From assembly GCA_023512835.1 (NCBI GenBank), contig CM042085.1:49533569-49597568 (forward strand): a DNA stretch of 64,000 nucleotides, in the 5' to 3' direction. Source of the stretch: Taxillus chinensis (Eukaryota; Streptophyta; Magnoliopsida; Santalales; Loranthaceae). Position numbers and translations under genes: made by a program. Positions 54,096-64,000 of the stretch are shown here, in pieces (position 1 is the stretch's first letter; every line of letters begins with the position of its first letter). The notes beneath the pieces are model-generated. The model worked only from the letters and a program-made list of their open reading frames with translations, searched no databases and was not told the DNA's origin.

Positions 54096-55333
54096 GGTCA
54101 GATGAAAGGAAAAGCATATACATACAACAGTTTGGGGATCTGCTCAATGTGACCGAGCTAATATGCTTGGGGCAGCCATATATTTCTGGGAGCCTCGACG
54201 GCGGTGCTTTTACTTCAACGGCATAGATCTGGTTCTCACAATAGAAGAATACAAAAGATTATTGGACATCCCCGTGGAAAACAAAATGAAGATCTATCTA
54301 CCTGAGCCTAGAAGGTCATGTCGAAGGGCCTTTGCTGAGATTATGGGAAAGCCAGTATGGGACTCACCGGCGGTCACAAACTACGGTGGGCGAGAATATC
54401 TTCGATGGGCAATAATCAAAGAAATAATACAGACTGCAACAGAAGCAGAGGCACACAAACTGCTTACACTAGCTATATATGGGCTAGTCATTTTCCCGAG
54501 GATACCGGCCCACATCGATGGGGCAATTGTAGATTTGGTCCAGCAGGTGCTCAAAGGATGTGACCCTACTCCTGCTATCTTGGCTGAAACCATCCGATCT
54601 CTTACTTACCTGAGGAGTAAAGGCTCGGGACAGTTCATGGGGTGCTTACCTCTCCTGTGTACCTGGTTGCAAGGTCATTTCCCCTGTAGTGTTCATTGTT
54701 TCCCTGCTGTTTATCAAGTACCATCCACAACACTACTAGATATTCTGCTCAGCAAGTAGAGCCTACCAAAAGACTTTGAAAGCTGGAAAAAGAAATTGGA
54801 GAACCTCACAGAAGCTGACATTACCTGGACTGCTCCTTGGATGCCGGTGGTCTCCATGACATATAGCTGTGGGGACTACAATTGGGTTCCACTTTTAGGT
54901 CCCTGGGGAGGAACTGCATATGCACCACTGCAGGTGGGAAGACAAGTGGGGCATCATCAGATTATTCCCGTGCTCTTTGGCATGGAAGAGTGTGACTTCA
55001 CTTACAGCAGAACCATGCTCACATAAGAAGGCAAGAAGATGTATCAAGCATGGTCCACACCACACAAGATCCAACCCAACAGCTTAAAACCTGGTGTTTA
55101 CCCCGCATACATATCTTGGAGGGCACAACATAAGCCACAGCTAACTTCAGACATGAAGGCTATCCTCCAGGAGAATCAGACTTTAAGGCAGCAGATCCAG
55201 AGGCTAGAAGCATCTCTAGAAGGAGCTCTTTAAAGGCTGCAATGAGGGAAAAATAGATCGAGACGATAATGAAGCGAGAGGGAGGAAGCAGGTGAACGAC
55301 CACCCCCAGAGAAAGAGGCGCCATGCTCCTTAG
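54096..55333 (+). pseudogene. Ogre-2 ORF1, second part
   Basis: Continues the protein broken at 42926. The body (54163-54759) has AAIYFWEPRRRCFYFNGIDLVLTIEEYKRLLDIPVENKMKIYL, GGREYLRWAIIKEIIQ, GLVIFPRIPAHIDGAIVDLVQQVLKGCDPTPAILAETIRSL and GSGQFMGCLPLLCTWLQGHFPC. C-terminal parts include a coiled-coil-like segment (about 55155-55230) and basic residues up to TAG at 55331-55333. Stops are TAG at 54757-54759 (Trp in Ogre-1), TAA at about 55024 (Lys AAA in Ogre-1) and TAA at about 55231 (Gln CAA in Ogre-1). The function of ORF1 is unknown. Conservation between two copies suggests it was under selection when the family was active. Confidence 0.78.
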
Positions 55334-55617
55334 GAGATGACCGGAAGAATGCCTTAAGATCATGTAGTGATAGCTTTCATTTTACATGGCATTTCAGCAT
55401 TGTATGTTTGTATTGAGTGTTTGTATTGTGTGTTTTGTTTGCAATAAAGTTGTTTGTTTCTTTAACCCTCTGCATAGACATTCATGCATACATGCATATC
55501 AAATGAAAAATCAAATAAAAATTCCCTTCTACCCAGGTGGGTAGCAGCCTCCCTCCAGGATTGCGCACTCTTACAATCTCAGATCCCGGCGCAATCAAAT
55601 ACCTCAACCGCTGACCA
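55334..55617 (+). other. Spacer between Ogre-2 ORF1 and gag
   Basis: 284 bp with no supported ORF. It matches 984-1259 of Ogre-1. Confidence 0.6.
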
Positions 55618-57450
55618 ATGGCGGAAGAAACAGAGAAACGGACTCATGGGGTTGGAACAGTCCACAACAAACCCTACAGGGGCAAATGTCTGCAATAATG
55701 GAAATGCTCACAAAATTGACTGAAGAAAGAGGAAGACTTCCGATAGGGGGAACTACCAATCACCATCAAGAGGAGGGACAGGAGGCCGTTCAGTCACCCA
55801 ACCTGGCTCCAAGCTAGGCGCCCACATACCATCCTGCTATGGCACAACCTCCAACCCCAAATCAAACTCATTTCACTATGCCTGCACCGGGAAATGTAAT
55901 GGAAGCGGTGGGTTCCCCAGCTCCTCAGGAAAATGTTGAGTATTCCGCTCTACGCCGACTCGAGGAAAGATTGAAAGCCGTAGAAGGCACTGACAGCTAT
56001 GGAATGACCAGCCCACAAGACTTATGTTTAGTCCCTGGAGTGGTGCTGCCACCAAAATTCAAAATGCCAGAGTTTGAAAAGTTCAATGGGACCCGATGTC
56101 CAAAGACACATTTGGCCATGTACTGTTAAAAGATGGCTGCTTATGCTGGTGAAGACAAGCTCTTCATGCATTGTTTCCAGGAGAGCCTAACCAGGGCATC
56201 CCTTCGCTGGTACTTTCAACTAAATGGAAACCGCATTAAGACATGGAAGGATTTGGCTACCTCTTTCCTGGCACAATACAAACATGTCACCGAGCTGGCG
56301 CTGGATCGACTAACCCTGCAGTCCATGGAAAAGGGATCCGAGGAGAACTTCAAAGATTATGCACGAAGATGGAGAGAGGCCGCTGTGGAGGTGCAACCTC
56401 CTCTTACCGAAAGAGAACTCACCACTCTTTTTATCAACACACTAAAAGGCGTATACTACGAGAAGTTGATAGGTAACGTCTCCAACAGCTTTGCAAACTT
56501 GGTTGCATCCGGTGAACGTGTAGAAAGTGGAATTAAAGGAGGAAAACTAAAGGGTGATGCAGCTGAGGCATCAAAACGGTTTCAACCACCAACAAAAAAG
56601 AAGGAAAATGAAACCAACCTGGTATACCCATCGCACCCGCCGATACAACCAACATTCTACCAAGCACTAGGGTACTATAGAGGGTCACCTGTAGCTGCCT
56701 ATGCTGCACCTGCACCACCTCCCCAATTCATGCCATACTTGCCACAGGGGGGGTTCCATTTCCATACCCGATGACACCAAATCCGTTTCAACCAAGAGCG
56801 CCTTACGCAGAGTAACCAAAGCCAGCAACTCAGGAAAGATCAGGAGCCTCATTCCAAGGACAGGGGCAACCAAGAGCCCCGACCCAGCAAGCAGGAGCGA
56901 ATCAGGCTTCTCGTCGACCACGACAAGAGTTTGACCCAATTCCAATTACATATGCCGAATTATATCCCAAGCTTTTAGAAGCAAGGATGGTAACTCCTAC
57001 ACCCTTGGGAGAAATAAGATCTCCTCCCCCGGCCTGGTACAAGCCGGATGCCAGGTGTGAATATCACGCAGGTGGAGCTGGACATGATATCGAGAATTGT
57101 ACAACATTCAAAAGGAAGGTTCAGGCATTAAAGGATGCAAAGTGGCTGGATTTTTCCACACTGGCTGGGACATCAAATGTGAACAGTAATCCGCTTGCAG
57201 AACATTCCCATGACGTGGCCAGTATCACAACAGAAGGACGACTAGAGAAGGTTTCACAAATACAAATGGAGAAAAGCTACTTGTTTAACCTACTGCAGGA
57301 ATATGGATATATATGTGCTCCCGATGCCTTGAAGACAGAAAAGGGGACAGAGTTAGAGAAACAATGCCTTTATCACAGAATGTCATGGGGGCATGACATC
57401 GAACACTGTAGCGAGTTTCCTAGCATGGTACAAAGCTCATGGACTAAAGG
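55618..57450 (+). pseudogene. gag: Ogre-2 gag, broken
   Basis: The ATG at 55618 matches gag of Ogre-1 (MAEET). An early frameshift is followed by the linker (MAQPPTPNQTHFTMPAPGN, 55839). The conserved LPPKFKMPEFEKFNGTRCPKTHLAMYC ends in TAA at about 56127, where Ogre-1 has CAA. The capsid (56133-56774) has EDKLFMHCFQESLTRASLRWYFQLNG, WKDLATSFLAQYKHVTELALDRLTLQSMEKGSEENFKDYARRWREAAVEVQPPLTERELTTLFINTLKGVYYEKLIG. After a shift near 56755, the C-terminal part (56987-57454) has two Cys-His motifs, CEYHAGGAGHDIENC and CLYHRMSWGHDIEHC, which replace classical CCHC knuckles in this lineage. Confidence 0.85.
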
Positions 57451-58467
57451 ATGATCGAATTCTCAAGAGGAGGAACGGATAACCAAAGCCACATGATCCA
57501 AGGAGATGATCCACACAAATCGCCATGGGTGCCAACACCTCTTGTCTTAAATGTTAAGGCTCCGGAGATCCTGCAACTGCCACATGGAATCAAGCCTCTC
57601 ACTATCCATGCCTCAAGTCTCGTGCCAGCTAAGGGGGGGAGAACCGAAATCCCACAACTACCGCATGGAATTGCACCTCTCACCATAGGTGTTCCTGCTC
57701 CTTTCCATCATAAGACTGATAAAGCAGTCCAATGGAACTACAGTTGTGAAATAGTCCAGGGAGCCACCGCAGCAGAAAAGAAGACCAGGAGCGGTCGGGC
57801 ATACGCCCCTGATATGGCTAACAAAGCATGGAAGGAAAAAGCTGTAGAACCAGATATTGGGCCAACACAGGAGGCAACGAGGAAAGGAACACCAATTACT
57901 GAAGAAGAGACCATGGAATTTTTAAAACTCATGAAGCAAAGTGAGTATAATATTGTGGATCAACTAAGTCGACAACCGGCTCGCATCTCCTTGCTCTCAT
58001 TAATGATGGATTCCCAACCTCACCGGGAAGCACTGCTGAAAGTTCTAAGCCAAGCCTACGTTCCACCGACCGTCTCAGTGGCAAATGTTGATGGAATCGC
58101 CAGTAACCTCATCATGAACAACGTCATTAGCTTTGGAGATGACGAGCTATCCCAAGAAGGAAAGGGGCACATAAAAGCTCTGAACATTACAGTCAAATGT
58201 AAGGAGCATACCATAGCCCGAGTACTCATTGACAACGGCTCTGCCTTGAACAGTATGCCCTTGCATATACTGCAGCAACTTCCAATCGACGCATCCTATA
58301 TGCGTCCATGTACGATGAAAGTACGAGCATTCGATGGAGGAAAGCGTGACGTGGTGGGAACTCTAGATATTCCGCTCATGATTGGGCCAACTACTTTTAA
58401 GGTGGAATTTCAGGCGATGGACATCACGCCATATTACAGCTGTTTGTTGGGAAGACCCTAGATCCAC
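57451..58467 (+). pseudogene. pol: Ogre-2 aspartic protease region
   Basis: Open over 336 codons. A linker with two PQLPHGIAPLTI-like repeats (LQLPHGIKPLTIHASS and PQLPHGIAPLTIGVPA, about 57570-57690) is followed by the protease: HTIARVLIDNGSALNSMPLHILQQLPID with DNGS at 58231-58242, and VEFQAMDITPYYSCLLGRP. In this lineage DNG replaces the usual DTG. The frame ends in TAG at 58459-58461, probably a former Trp codon, and continues in frame into the G-patch part. Confidence 0.85.
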
Positions 58468-59090
58468 ATGGCAGGAGCGGTGCCATCAAGTCTCCACCAG
58501 AAGATAAAGTTTATAATGGGGGACCAGCTCATCTGCATCTCTGGAGAGACAAGTTTCCTCGTCACCAAACCGGCATCAGTTCCTTATATTGAAAGCAACG
58601 AAGATGTGCCAGAATGCTCCTATCGGGCTTTTGAGATGGTGAATGTACTCGCCCTGGACCATCGTCTCTCGAAGGCAGCAAAAATGGTTGCAGCCACTAT
58701 GATCAAACAGGGGTACAAACCGGGGCAAGGATTAGGCCTGATAGCTCAAGGGATTCAGAAACCCCTGACCATCCGAGAAAATACCGAAAAGTTTGGGCTA
58801 GGCTACGTCCCTACAAAAGCTGACAGACAGAGGGAAGCTACCAAGAAGAGGGAGATCAGAATGGCAAGGTTGTAGAAAAGACCATTACCTGAAGAAAGGA
58901 GAAGCTTCCCCCCCTTGAATGTTACATTCCGGAGTGGAGGGTTTATCCATAAGAGCCAACCTGAACCCAAGACGGGGACTGTAGCCGTATTGGACACAAA
59001 TGAGCATGCACCAAGCGAGATGGTTCAGTTAGTGCGAGAGGATCCCAACCAGCCATTGAACAATTGGACCAGCCTGGACCTCCCCATAAT
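58468..59090 (+). pseudogene. pol: Ogre-2 protease C-terminal extension with G-patch
   Basis: In frame with the protease. It contains MIKQGYKPGQGLGLIAQGIQKPLTI and FGLGYVPT (about 58700-58820), a glycine-rich G-patch-like motif found after the protease in Tat/Ogre elements and thought to bind RNA. TAG at 58873-58875 interrupts it, after which the frame is open again up to ATG at 59089-59091. There the next codon is TAA unless a candidate intron is removed. Confidence 0.78.
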
Positions 59091-59272
59091 GTAATGCTTA
59101 CGGGTCGCTGGGATTTAATGTATTCTATTTTAATGTACTTTGAAGCTGTGAACATTTGTTTTTCCTTAAACCTTCCAATAAAATGTGTTTTGCAAAATCT
59201 TTTATGGTGCATTCCATTCATAACATATGCATATCATATTTGGTTACCAACTTGTCATTCTCTTATAAGCAG
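59091..59272 (+). other. Candidate Ogre intron between protease and RT
   Basis: GT at 59091-59092 (AAT|GTAATG) and AG at 59271-59272 (TTATAAGCAG|G). The segment is AT-rich, 182 bp, and starts with a stop in the upstream frame (TAA at 59092-59094). Removing it joins the protease/G-patch frame (codon phase 1) to the RT frame (phase 0 at 59274) exactly, with no stop at the junction. A spliced intron at this place is known from Ogre elements. The exact sites here are my inference. Confidence 0.72.
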
Positions 59273-60468
59273 GTATCACAATGTCAATGAAAACATAGTA
59301 TGCGAAAGCGAAATGAGATGCCAAAGGTTTGACCAAAGTCTAAACTGGGAGCAGCCCGTGTTTGAAGCTGACGAGAATGAGATAGAGGAGACACCTGAAC
59401 TACCAGGGGAGATTATACGCCTATTGGAAAGGGAAGACCGTTTCTCCATTCCAAGTGAAGACCCAGTAGAAACAGTGAATTTAGGGACGGTTGCCGAACC
59501 AAGAGAATTGAGGATGGGATCCTTAATAGCTACCGACATCAAGAAGCAATTAATTGAGCTGTTAAGGAGCTACATAGATGTTTTTGCATGGTCGTATCAA
59601 GATATGCCAGGATTAGACACGGACATAGTGCAGCATCACATACCAGTGAGGCCGGAATGCAAGCCAGTTCAGCAGAAATTGAGAAGAATGAGACCAAAGT
59701 TGATACTGAAGATTAAAGAAGAAGTCAAAAAGCAATGGGATGCAGGTTTCCTAAGTGTCTCCCATTATCCAGAATGGGTGGCCAATGTTGTACCAGTACC
59801 GAAGAAGGGAGGCAAAGTACGCATGTGTGTCGACTATAGAGATCTGAATTGGGCCAGTCCGAAGGATAACTTCCCACTTCCTCATATTGATACCTTAGTG
59901 GATAATACAGCAAAACACGCCCTATTCTCATTCATGGATGGTTTCTCAGGCTATAATCAAAATTCGTATGGCCCCCGAACACAAAGAGAGGACCACATTC
60001 ACGACACTTTGCGACACTTTCTGCTATAATGTGATGCCTTTTGGTCTGAGAAACGCAGGGGCAACCTATCAGCGAGCCATGGTGACCTTATTCCACGACA
60101 TGATGCATAAGGAAGTCGAAGTATATGTGGACGACATGATAGCCAAATCGCGAAGCACTGAAGATCATATCGAAGTACTCCGCAAGCTCTTTAATAGGCT
60201 ACGGAAATATCAGCTGAAATTGAACCCCGAAAAGTGCACTTTCGGAGCCATGTCGGGAAAACTGTTGGGCTTCATTGTGAGCCAAAAAGGAGTTGAAATC
60301 GATCCAGATAAAGTTCAAGCTATCCAAGAGATGCCGCCACCACGGACCATCAAGGAGGTTAGAGGATTCCTAGGGCGACTGAATTACATTGCCCGATTTA
60401 TTTCCCAATTGACAGCCACCTGTGAACCCATTTTCAAGACTTTACGAAAGAACAACCCAGAAATTTGA
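59273..60468 (+). pseudogene. pol: Ogre-2 reverse transcriptase
   Basis: The N-terminal part has GSLIATDIKKQLIELLRSYIDVFAWSYQDMPGLDTDIVQHHIPV. The fingers have VANVVPVPKKGGKVRMCVDYRDLNWASPKDNFPLPHIDTLVDNTA. A 1-nt shift near 59950 leads into 59938-60468 with MPFGLRNAGATYQRAMVTLFHDMMHKEVEVYVDDMIAKS. The catalytic YVDD is at 60124-60135. The thumb (GRLNYIARFISQLTATCEPIFKTLRK) ends at TGA 60466-60468, where related proteins have Trp. All catalytic residues are present. Confidence 0.88.
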
Positions 60469-60870
60469 AATGACAAGTATCAAGAAGCTTTTGACAAGAT
60501 CAACCAATATCTGTCTAATCCACCTATTCTGGTCCCACTGGTACCGGATAGACCTCTGATCTTATACTTGACCGTTCAGGATTCAGCGATGGGTTGTGTC
60601 TTGGGACAACACGATTCTACAGGCAAGAAGGAGCAGGCCATTTATTACCTCAGCAAGAAGTTCACCATCAATGAGGAGAACTACACACCCTTGGAGAAGA
60701 CGTGTTGTGCCCTTGTTTGGATAACAAGATGATTGAAGCAATACACTCTTTATCATACCACATGGCTGATTTTGAGGCATGATCCACTCAAATATCTCTT
60801 GGAAAAGCCATCCATTTCTGGAAGAATCGCCAAGTGGCAGTTGATCCTATCGGAGTACGATATCATCTAT
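60469..60870 (+). pseudogene. pol: Ogre-2 RNase H (first copy)
   Basis: Continues the RT frame: PLILYLTVQDSAMGCVLGQHD, KKEQAIYYLSKKFT, YTPLEKTCCALVW and RIAKWQLILSEYDI. A TGA at about 60730 replaces Arg/Lys. In Tat/Ogre elements this original RNase H domain is usually degenerate, and a second RNase H is present downstream. The sequence is cut at 60870 by a solo LTR. Confidence 0.83.
60866..60870. repeat. Target-site duplication TCTAT, left copy
   Basis: Repeated at 62748-62752. Confidence 0.93.
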
Positions 60871-61435
60871 TGTAATGACCCGTGTGTAACCCGTGTGTAA
60901 GGAGTTAACCACAAACACCTTGGATGTTGGTACACAAGTTTAAGGTAAGAGATGAGCCCAAGAGGGGACTTTTGAGAGGTGTATGTGTCAAGCGATAGCG
61001 TACATTTATGCCCTAGGAAGATGCTATGCGTTTACAGGCGGTTTTAAAGCTGTTTTGGCTGATCTTGGAGCTCACTTTTGACCTAGTAGATGGCCTCAAA
61101 CAATTGGCGTGCAAGAACAAAAGTTTCTTAGAATGAGGTCCTCTATCTACCACAGAAATTTCAGAGCATTTGGAGCTGCACGTGAATTCACCCATTTCAC
61201 GTGCAAGCATATTTTTGCTTCTCAGGCCTCTACAAGATGCAAGGAGACTTGGGGTAAAGTTTGAGTGCATTTGGAGCTGCACGCCAATTGGGGAATTGGC
61301 GTTCAAATTGGCGTGCAGGCATCTTTTTGCATGGTTACCTTGGTTTTGTTATTCTAATCATCTTTTTCCAAAGGACTAGGTTGGAATAGTGAGTATTTTG
61401 GTGTGTATGGATGCGGAAAGGGTGTAGCTTGTGTA

Positions 61436-61514
61436 ATCAAAACTACGTCGTTTTGATCCTGGGTTTCACTTAATCAAAACTACGTCGTTTTGATAATGGG
61501 AGGTCTATATAAGG
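61436..61514 (+). promoter_or_regulatory. LTR promoter in the solo A-type LTR
   Basis: Two complete palindromes (centre TACGTC in both) start 37 bp apart, 12 bp upstream of TATATAA. Without a downstream element body, transcripts from here would read into Ogre-2 pol sequence. Confidence 0.7.
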
Positions 61515-61561
61515 ATGAGGAGACTCCTTGTTCTAGGGTTAGGGTTCTTTTCGGCCGTCGC

Positions 61562-61606
<45 letters not shown>

Positions 61607-62124
61607 GAGGGAAGGAAGGAGAGTCGCTGGCTTCTTTGCCGGAGTGTCGTGCGTGGGGAAGACAACGTCTAGCGTGGAAGCAAGAGTCTGGAGGACGTTT
61701 TCAAGGTAGGGATTCCGTTCTTCCTAAATCCTCCTCCGTCCTAGGGTCCTAGGCGGAATATTATATTATTTATATGTAAATTCATATAGGTATGACCTCC
61801 TATATGAATGTTGGCCTTCAATGGCGATTTTGGTGTTTCTGGTGTTTGTGTGATGCATGAAAAGTGTTTGATAAAATGCCTGTACGACATGCATGCTACA
61901 TGTTTGATGAAATGCCTGTGTGAACTTAGTCGTGTGTATATGCCCATTAAGTGTTTGGTAATATGTCCGTGTGACTGGACTTGTGGTTTAGTGTATGTAT
62001 GTATCTTGGATGTTTGCTCTATGGCCTGAATGGTTGGGTTTGTGCGCTTGTGAACGGGTGCACACCAAGTGTTTGGTTGTATGCTTGAGTGACCATGTGT
62101 GTTGTGTGCTTGACTGTGGTACTT

Positions 62125-62230
62125 GGCCTGAAGAGGCGGTTAAATTACTTGGCCTGAAGAGGCGGTTAAATCACTTGGCCTGAAGAGGCGGTTAAATAAC
62201 TTGGCCTGAAGAGGCGGTTAAATCACTTGT
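62125..62230 (+). repeat. 26-bp minisatellite in the solo LTR
   Basis: Four near-perfect units of GGCCTGAAGAGGCGGTTAAA plus six variable bases. The same words form looser arrays at 44113-44235 and 53454-53570. Confidence 0.9.
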
Positions 62231-62747
62231 GGTTAAAGTGTTAGCCTGTGTGGCAGTGGAAGATTGTAAATTGTTGATGTGGTTGTTATTATGTTTGTTG
62301 AAATTATTGTATCACGACACTACACTTGTACACATGGCATGTAGATGCTAGGAACATGGGATGGGTTGGGGAGACATGATCCCTTCGAGCCGTGGTTGCT
62401 CACCCCTCCTCTTGTGTTTGTTTGTTTTCCAGGGACTTACAGGCGTTAGGTGGATACACCAAGGTGGAAGACCCTCTCCACTTTATTGTTCATTTCAGTA
62501 ATGTACTTTTATGATTTATGTAACCCCAGGGAGGGGAATGTACTAAGGGATTGAACTGTAATCAGGTACTTGGTTGTTTTGTGAACCTTTGATGTTTTGG
62601 AATTAAATAAAGATGTGGCTTATTTGATTTATTGTAATTGTTAGACTTGCTTGTGTGGCATCCAGTAATCCAACCCCATTGCCCTCCGTGTGGGTGAATG
62701 GGGAGTCACGTACCGGTTTCCTCGGGTTGGAAATCCGGGGCGTGACA

Positions 62748-62752
62748 TCTAT
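62748..62752. repeat. Target-site duplication TCTAT, right copy
   Basis: Partner of 60866-60870. Confidence 0.93.
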
Positions 62753-63350
62753 GTACCTCAAACAGCCATAAAAGGGAGCGCAATAGCTGATTACTTGGCA
62801 GACAGAGCACTAGAAGACTACGAGCCCATGACTATTGGCTACCCAGATGAGCATATCAACATCATTTCGGCCGAAGTATTAGACATATGGACGATGTGGT
62901 TCGATGGAGCCTCCAGTCTCGTAGGTCACGGTGTTGGGGCTATCCTGATATCCCCAAAAGGCGAACATTTTCCCATGGCGGCAAAGCTAACCTTCCCTTG
63001 TACAAACAATGTAGCGGAATATGAGGCTTGTGTGATGGGACTTCAAGAAGCCATTAACAAAGGAATCAAAAAATTACGAGTGTTCGGCGATTCGGCACTC
63101 ATCATTTTTCAAGTAAGGGGTGAATGGGAGACTCGAAACCACAAATTAATCCCATATTGGAAGCACGTTGCAGAGTTAGCCTAGCAATTCGAAGACATCA
63201 CGTTTGAGCATATGCCCAGGGAATATAATCAGCTCCCTGACGCGCTGGCAACTCTAGCCTCCCTCCTTCGGCTAGACACAAAGTTGGAAGTTCAGTCTTT
63301 TGATATCCGCATACATGATGCTCCTGCACATTGCATGGCCATTGACGAAA
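62753..63350 (+). pseudogene. pol: Ogre-2 second RNase H (archaeal type) and tether
   Basis: Starts with the conserved AIKGSAIADYLADRALEDYEPM tether (from about 62760). The domain has MWFDGASSLVGHGVGAILISP (first Asp), NNVAEYEACVMGLQEAINKGIKKL (Glu), VFGDSALIIFQ (Asp) and NQLPDALATLASL (last Asp). This archaeal-type RNase H is a defining feature of Tat/Ogre elements and resembles the plant and retroviral enzyme. The catalytic D-E-D-D set is complete. One TAG at 63182-63184 interrupts it, and the same frame is open thereafter. Confidence 0.87.
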
Positions 63351-64000
63351 ATACCGAAGAAAAGCCCTGGTACAATGATATCAGACAATACTTGCTTAAA
63401 CAAGAGTATCCAGCTGAGGCCTCTGAGTCTGATAAAAGAAATATCCGAAGGTCAGCGTCCAACTATTATCTTGATGGCTCAATTCTGTATAAGAGAAACC
63501 ATGACATGGTATTATTGCGGTGTGTCGCAAAAGAAGGATCGACACAAATAATGAAAGAAGTGCACGAAGGGGAATGTGGTTTACACGCAAATGGACATGC
63601 ATTAACAAGACGAATCATGCGAATGGGCTATTATTGGGTCACCATGGAAAAGGATTACATTGAATATGTGCGCAAATGCCTCAAGTGTCAAATTTATGGC
63701 GATAAGATCCAAGTACCGCCGTCCAAACTACACGTGATGGTTTCCCCATGGCCGTTCTCGCTTTGGGGCATTGACGTTATCGGACCAATATCTCCAAAAG
63801 CTTCTAATGGTCATCATTTCATTTTGGTAGCCATTGATTACTTCACCAAGTGGGTAGAAGCAGCATCATATGCTAATGTCACACAGGCTGTGGTACTTCG
63901 ATTTATGCGGAACAACATCATATGCCGATATGGGCTTCCCGAGCAGATCATAACGGACAATGCTGCCAATTTAAACAGTCGAATGATAGGGAGGTTGTGT
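63351..64000 (+). pseudogene. pol: Ogre-2 integrase, running off the window
   Basis: Open and in frame with the second RNase H to the last base. The zinc domain has HEGECGLHANGHALTRRIMRMGYYW and CLKCQIYG (about 63560-63700). The catalytic core starts with WPFSLWGIDVIGPISPKASNGHHFILVAIDYFTKWVEA (first Asp) and CRYGLPEQIITDNAANL (second Asp, about 63955). The Glu and the C-terminal domain are outside. It is called a pseudogene because the upstream frame carries stops. The visible part has none. Confidence 0.87.

Larger units (their letters stand above)
60871..62747 (+). mobile_element. Solo LTR of the A family
   Basis: 1877 bp, TGTAATGACCCG to GGGGCGTGACA, flanked by the exact 5-bp duplication TCTAT and lacking any internal sequence. 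Its U3 start has a small duplication of CCGTGTGTAA. Palindromes are at 61436-61457 and 61473-61494, TATATAA at 61506-61512, a long GA tract at 61564-61610, and a 26-bp minisatellite at 62125-62230. Deleting it restores the pol frame across the two RNase H domains. Confidence 0.95.
38595..64000 (+). mobile_element. Ogre/Tat-like LTR retrotransposon with nested insertions, 3' end outside (Ogre-2)
   Basis: Plus-strand element with 5' LTR (38595-42069), tRNA-Arg primer site, ORF1, gag, protease plus G-patch, a candidate intron, RT, RNase H, a second (archaeal-type) RNase H and integrase up to the window end. Two insertions, at 42927-54090 and 60871-62747, interrupt ORF1 and the junction between the two RNase H domains. 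Removing them restores the order and the frames. Stops in its genes are mostly C-to-T or G-to-A changes. Confidence 0.9.

Noticed and set aside
62125..62230. Regularly spaced direct repeats resembling a small CRISPR array
   Set aside because: The units are contiguous 26-bp tandem repeats without spacers, inside a plant LTR.

Overview
This is plant DNA, almost certainly from an angiosperm with a repeat-rich genome, and I see no host gene in it. Apart from a 500-base assembly gap and about 390 unassigned bases, everything I can assign belongs to LTR retrotransposons of the Ty3/gypsy superfamily, many inserted into one another. Three lineages are recognisable from their proteins and primer sites. 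They are Ogre/Tat-like (extra ORF1, tRNA-Arg primer site, second RNase H, intron before pol), Tekay/Del-like chromoviruses (initiator-Met primer site, chromodomain-like integrase tail) and an Athila-like element (tRNA-Asp primer site).

Layout. 1-6522 is an Ogre-like element on the minus strand (gag, ORF1, primer site, truncated LTR). 6523-20364 is a plus-strand Tekay-like remnant (RT, RNase H, integrase, LTR head), split by a complete minus-strand Tekay-like element at 7068-16455 flanked by the 5-bp duplication CATCA. 20365-20864 is a gap of exactly 500 N. 20865-32037 holds an LTR tail, then two nearly identical plus-strand Tekay-like internal regions joined head to tail without an LTR between them, and a closing LTR. 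32038-38203 is a minus-strand Athila-like element cut off inside integrase. 38204-38594 is unassigned. 38595-64000 is a second Ogre-like element on the plus strand. It is interrupted by a full Tekay-like element (42927-54090, TSD GCAAT/GCAGT) and by a solo LTR (60871-62747, TSD TCTAT). The 3' LTR of that Tekay-like element itself carries a reversed solo LTR (51459-53453, TSD GTTAA).

All coding regions are broken. In the right half the stops look like ordinary decay of methylated cytosine (CAG/CAA to TAG/TAA, TGG to TAG/TGA). Between about 12.9 and 31 kb, on both sides of the gap, differences between copies instead pile up at CAG/CTG triplets, as CGG, CGA, CGAG or CG. Even the invariant primer site is affected. 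I read this as uncorrected consensus error at methylated CHG sites, so frameshifts there should not be taken as biological.

The most interesting biology lies in the LTRs. Tekay-like and Athila-like LTRs share one promoter block: CACGTG and GGCGTGCA repeats, ACGT-centred palindromes, a TATA box, then a GA tract. In one Tekay subfamily the shared block begins at the exact 5' terminus of the Athila LTR. The Ogre-like LTR has inverted ends of about 100 bp that contain copies of its own primer-site core. A frame-restoring intron can be placed at 59091-59272.
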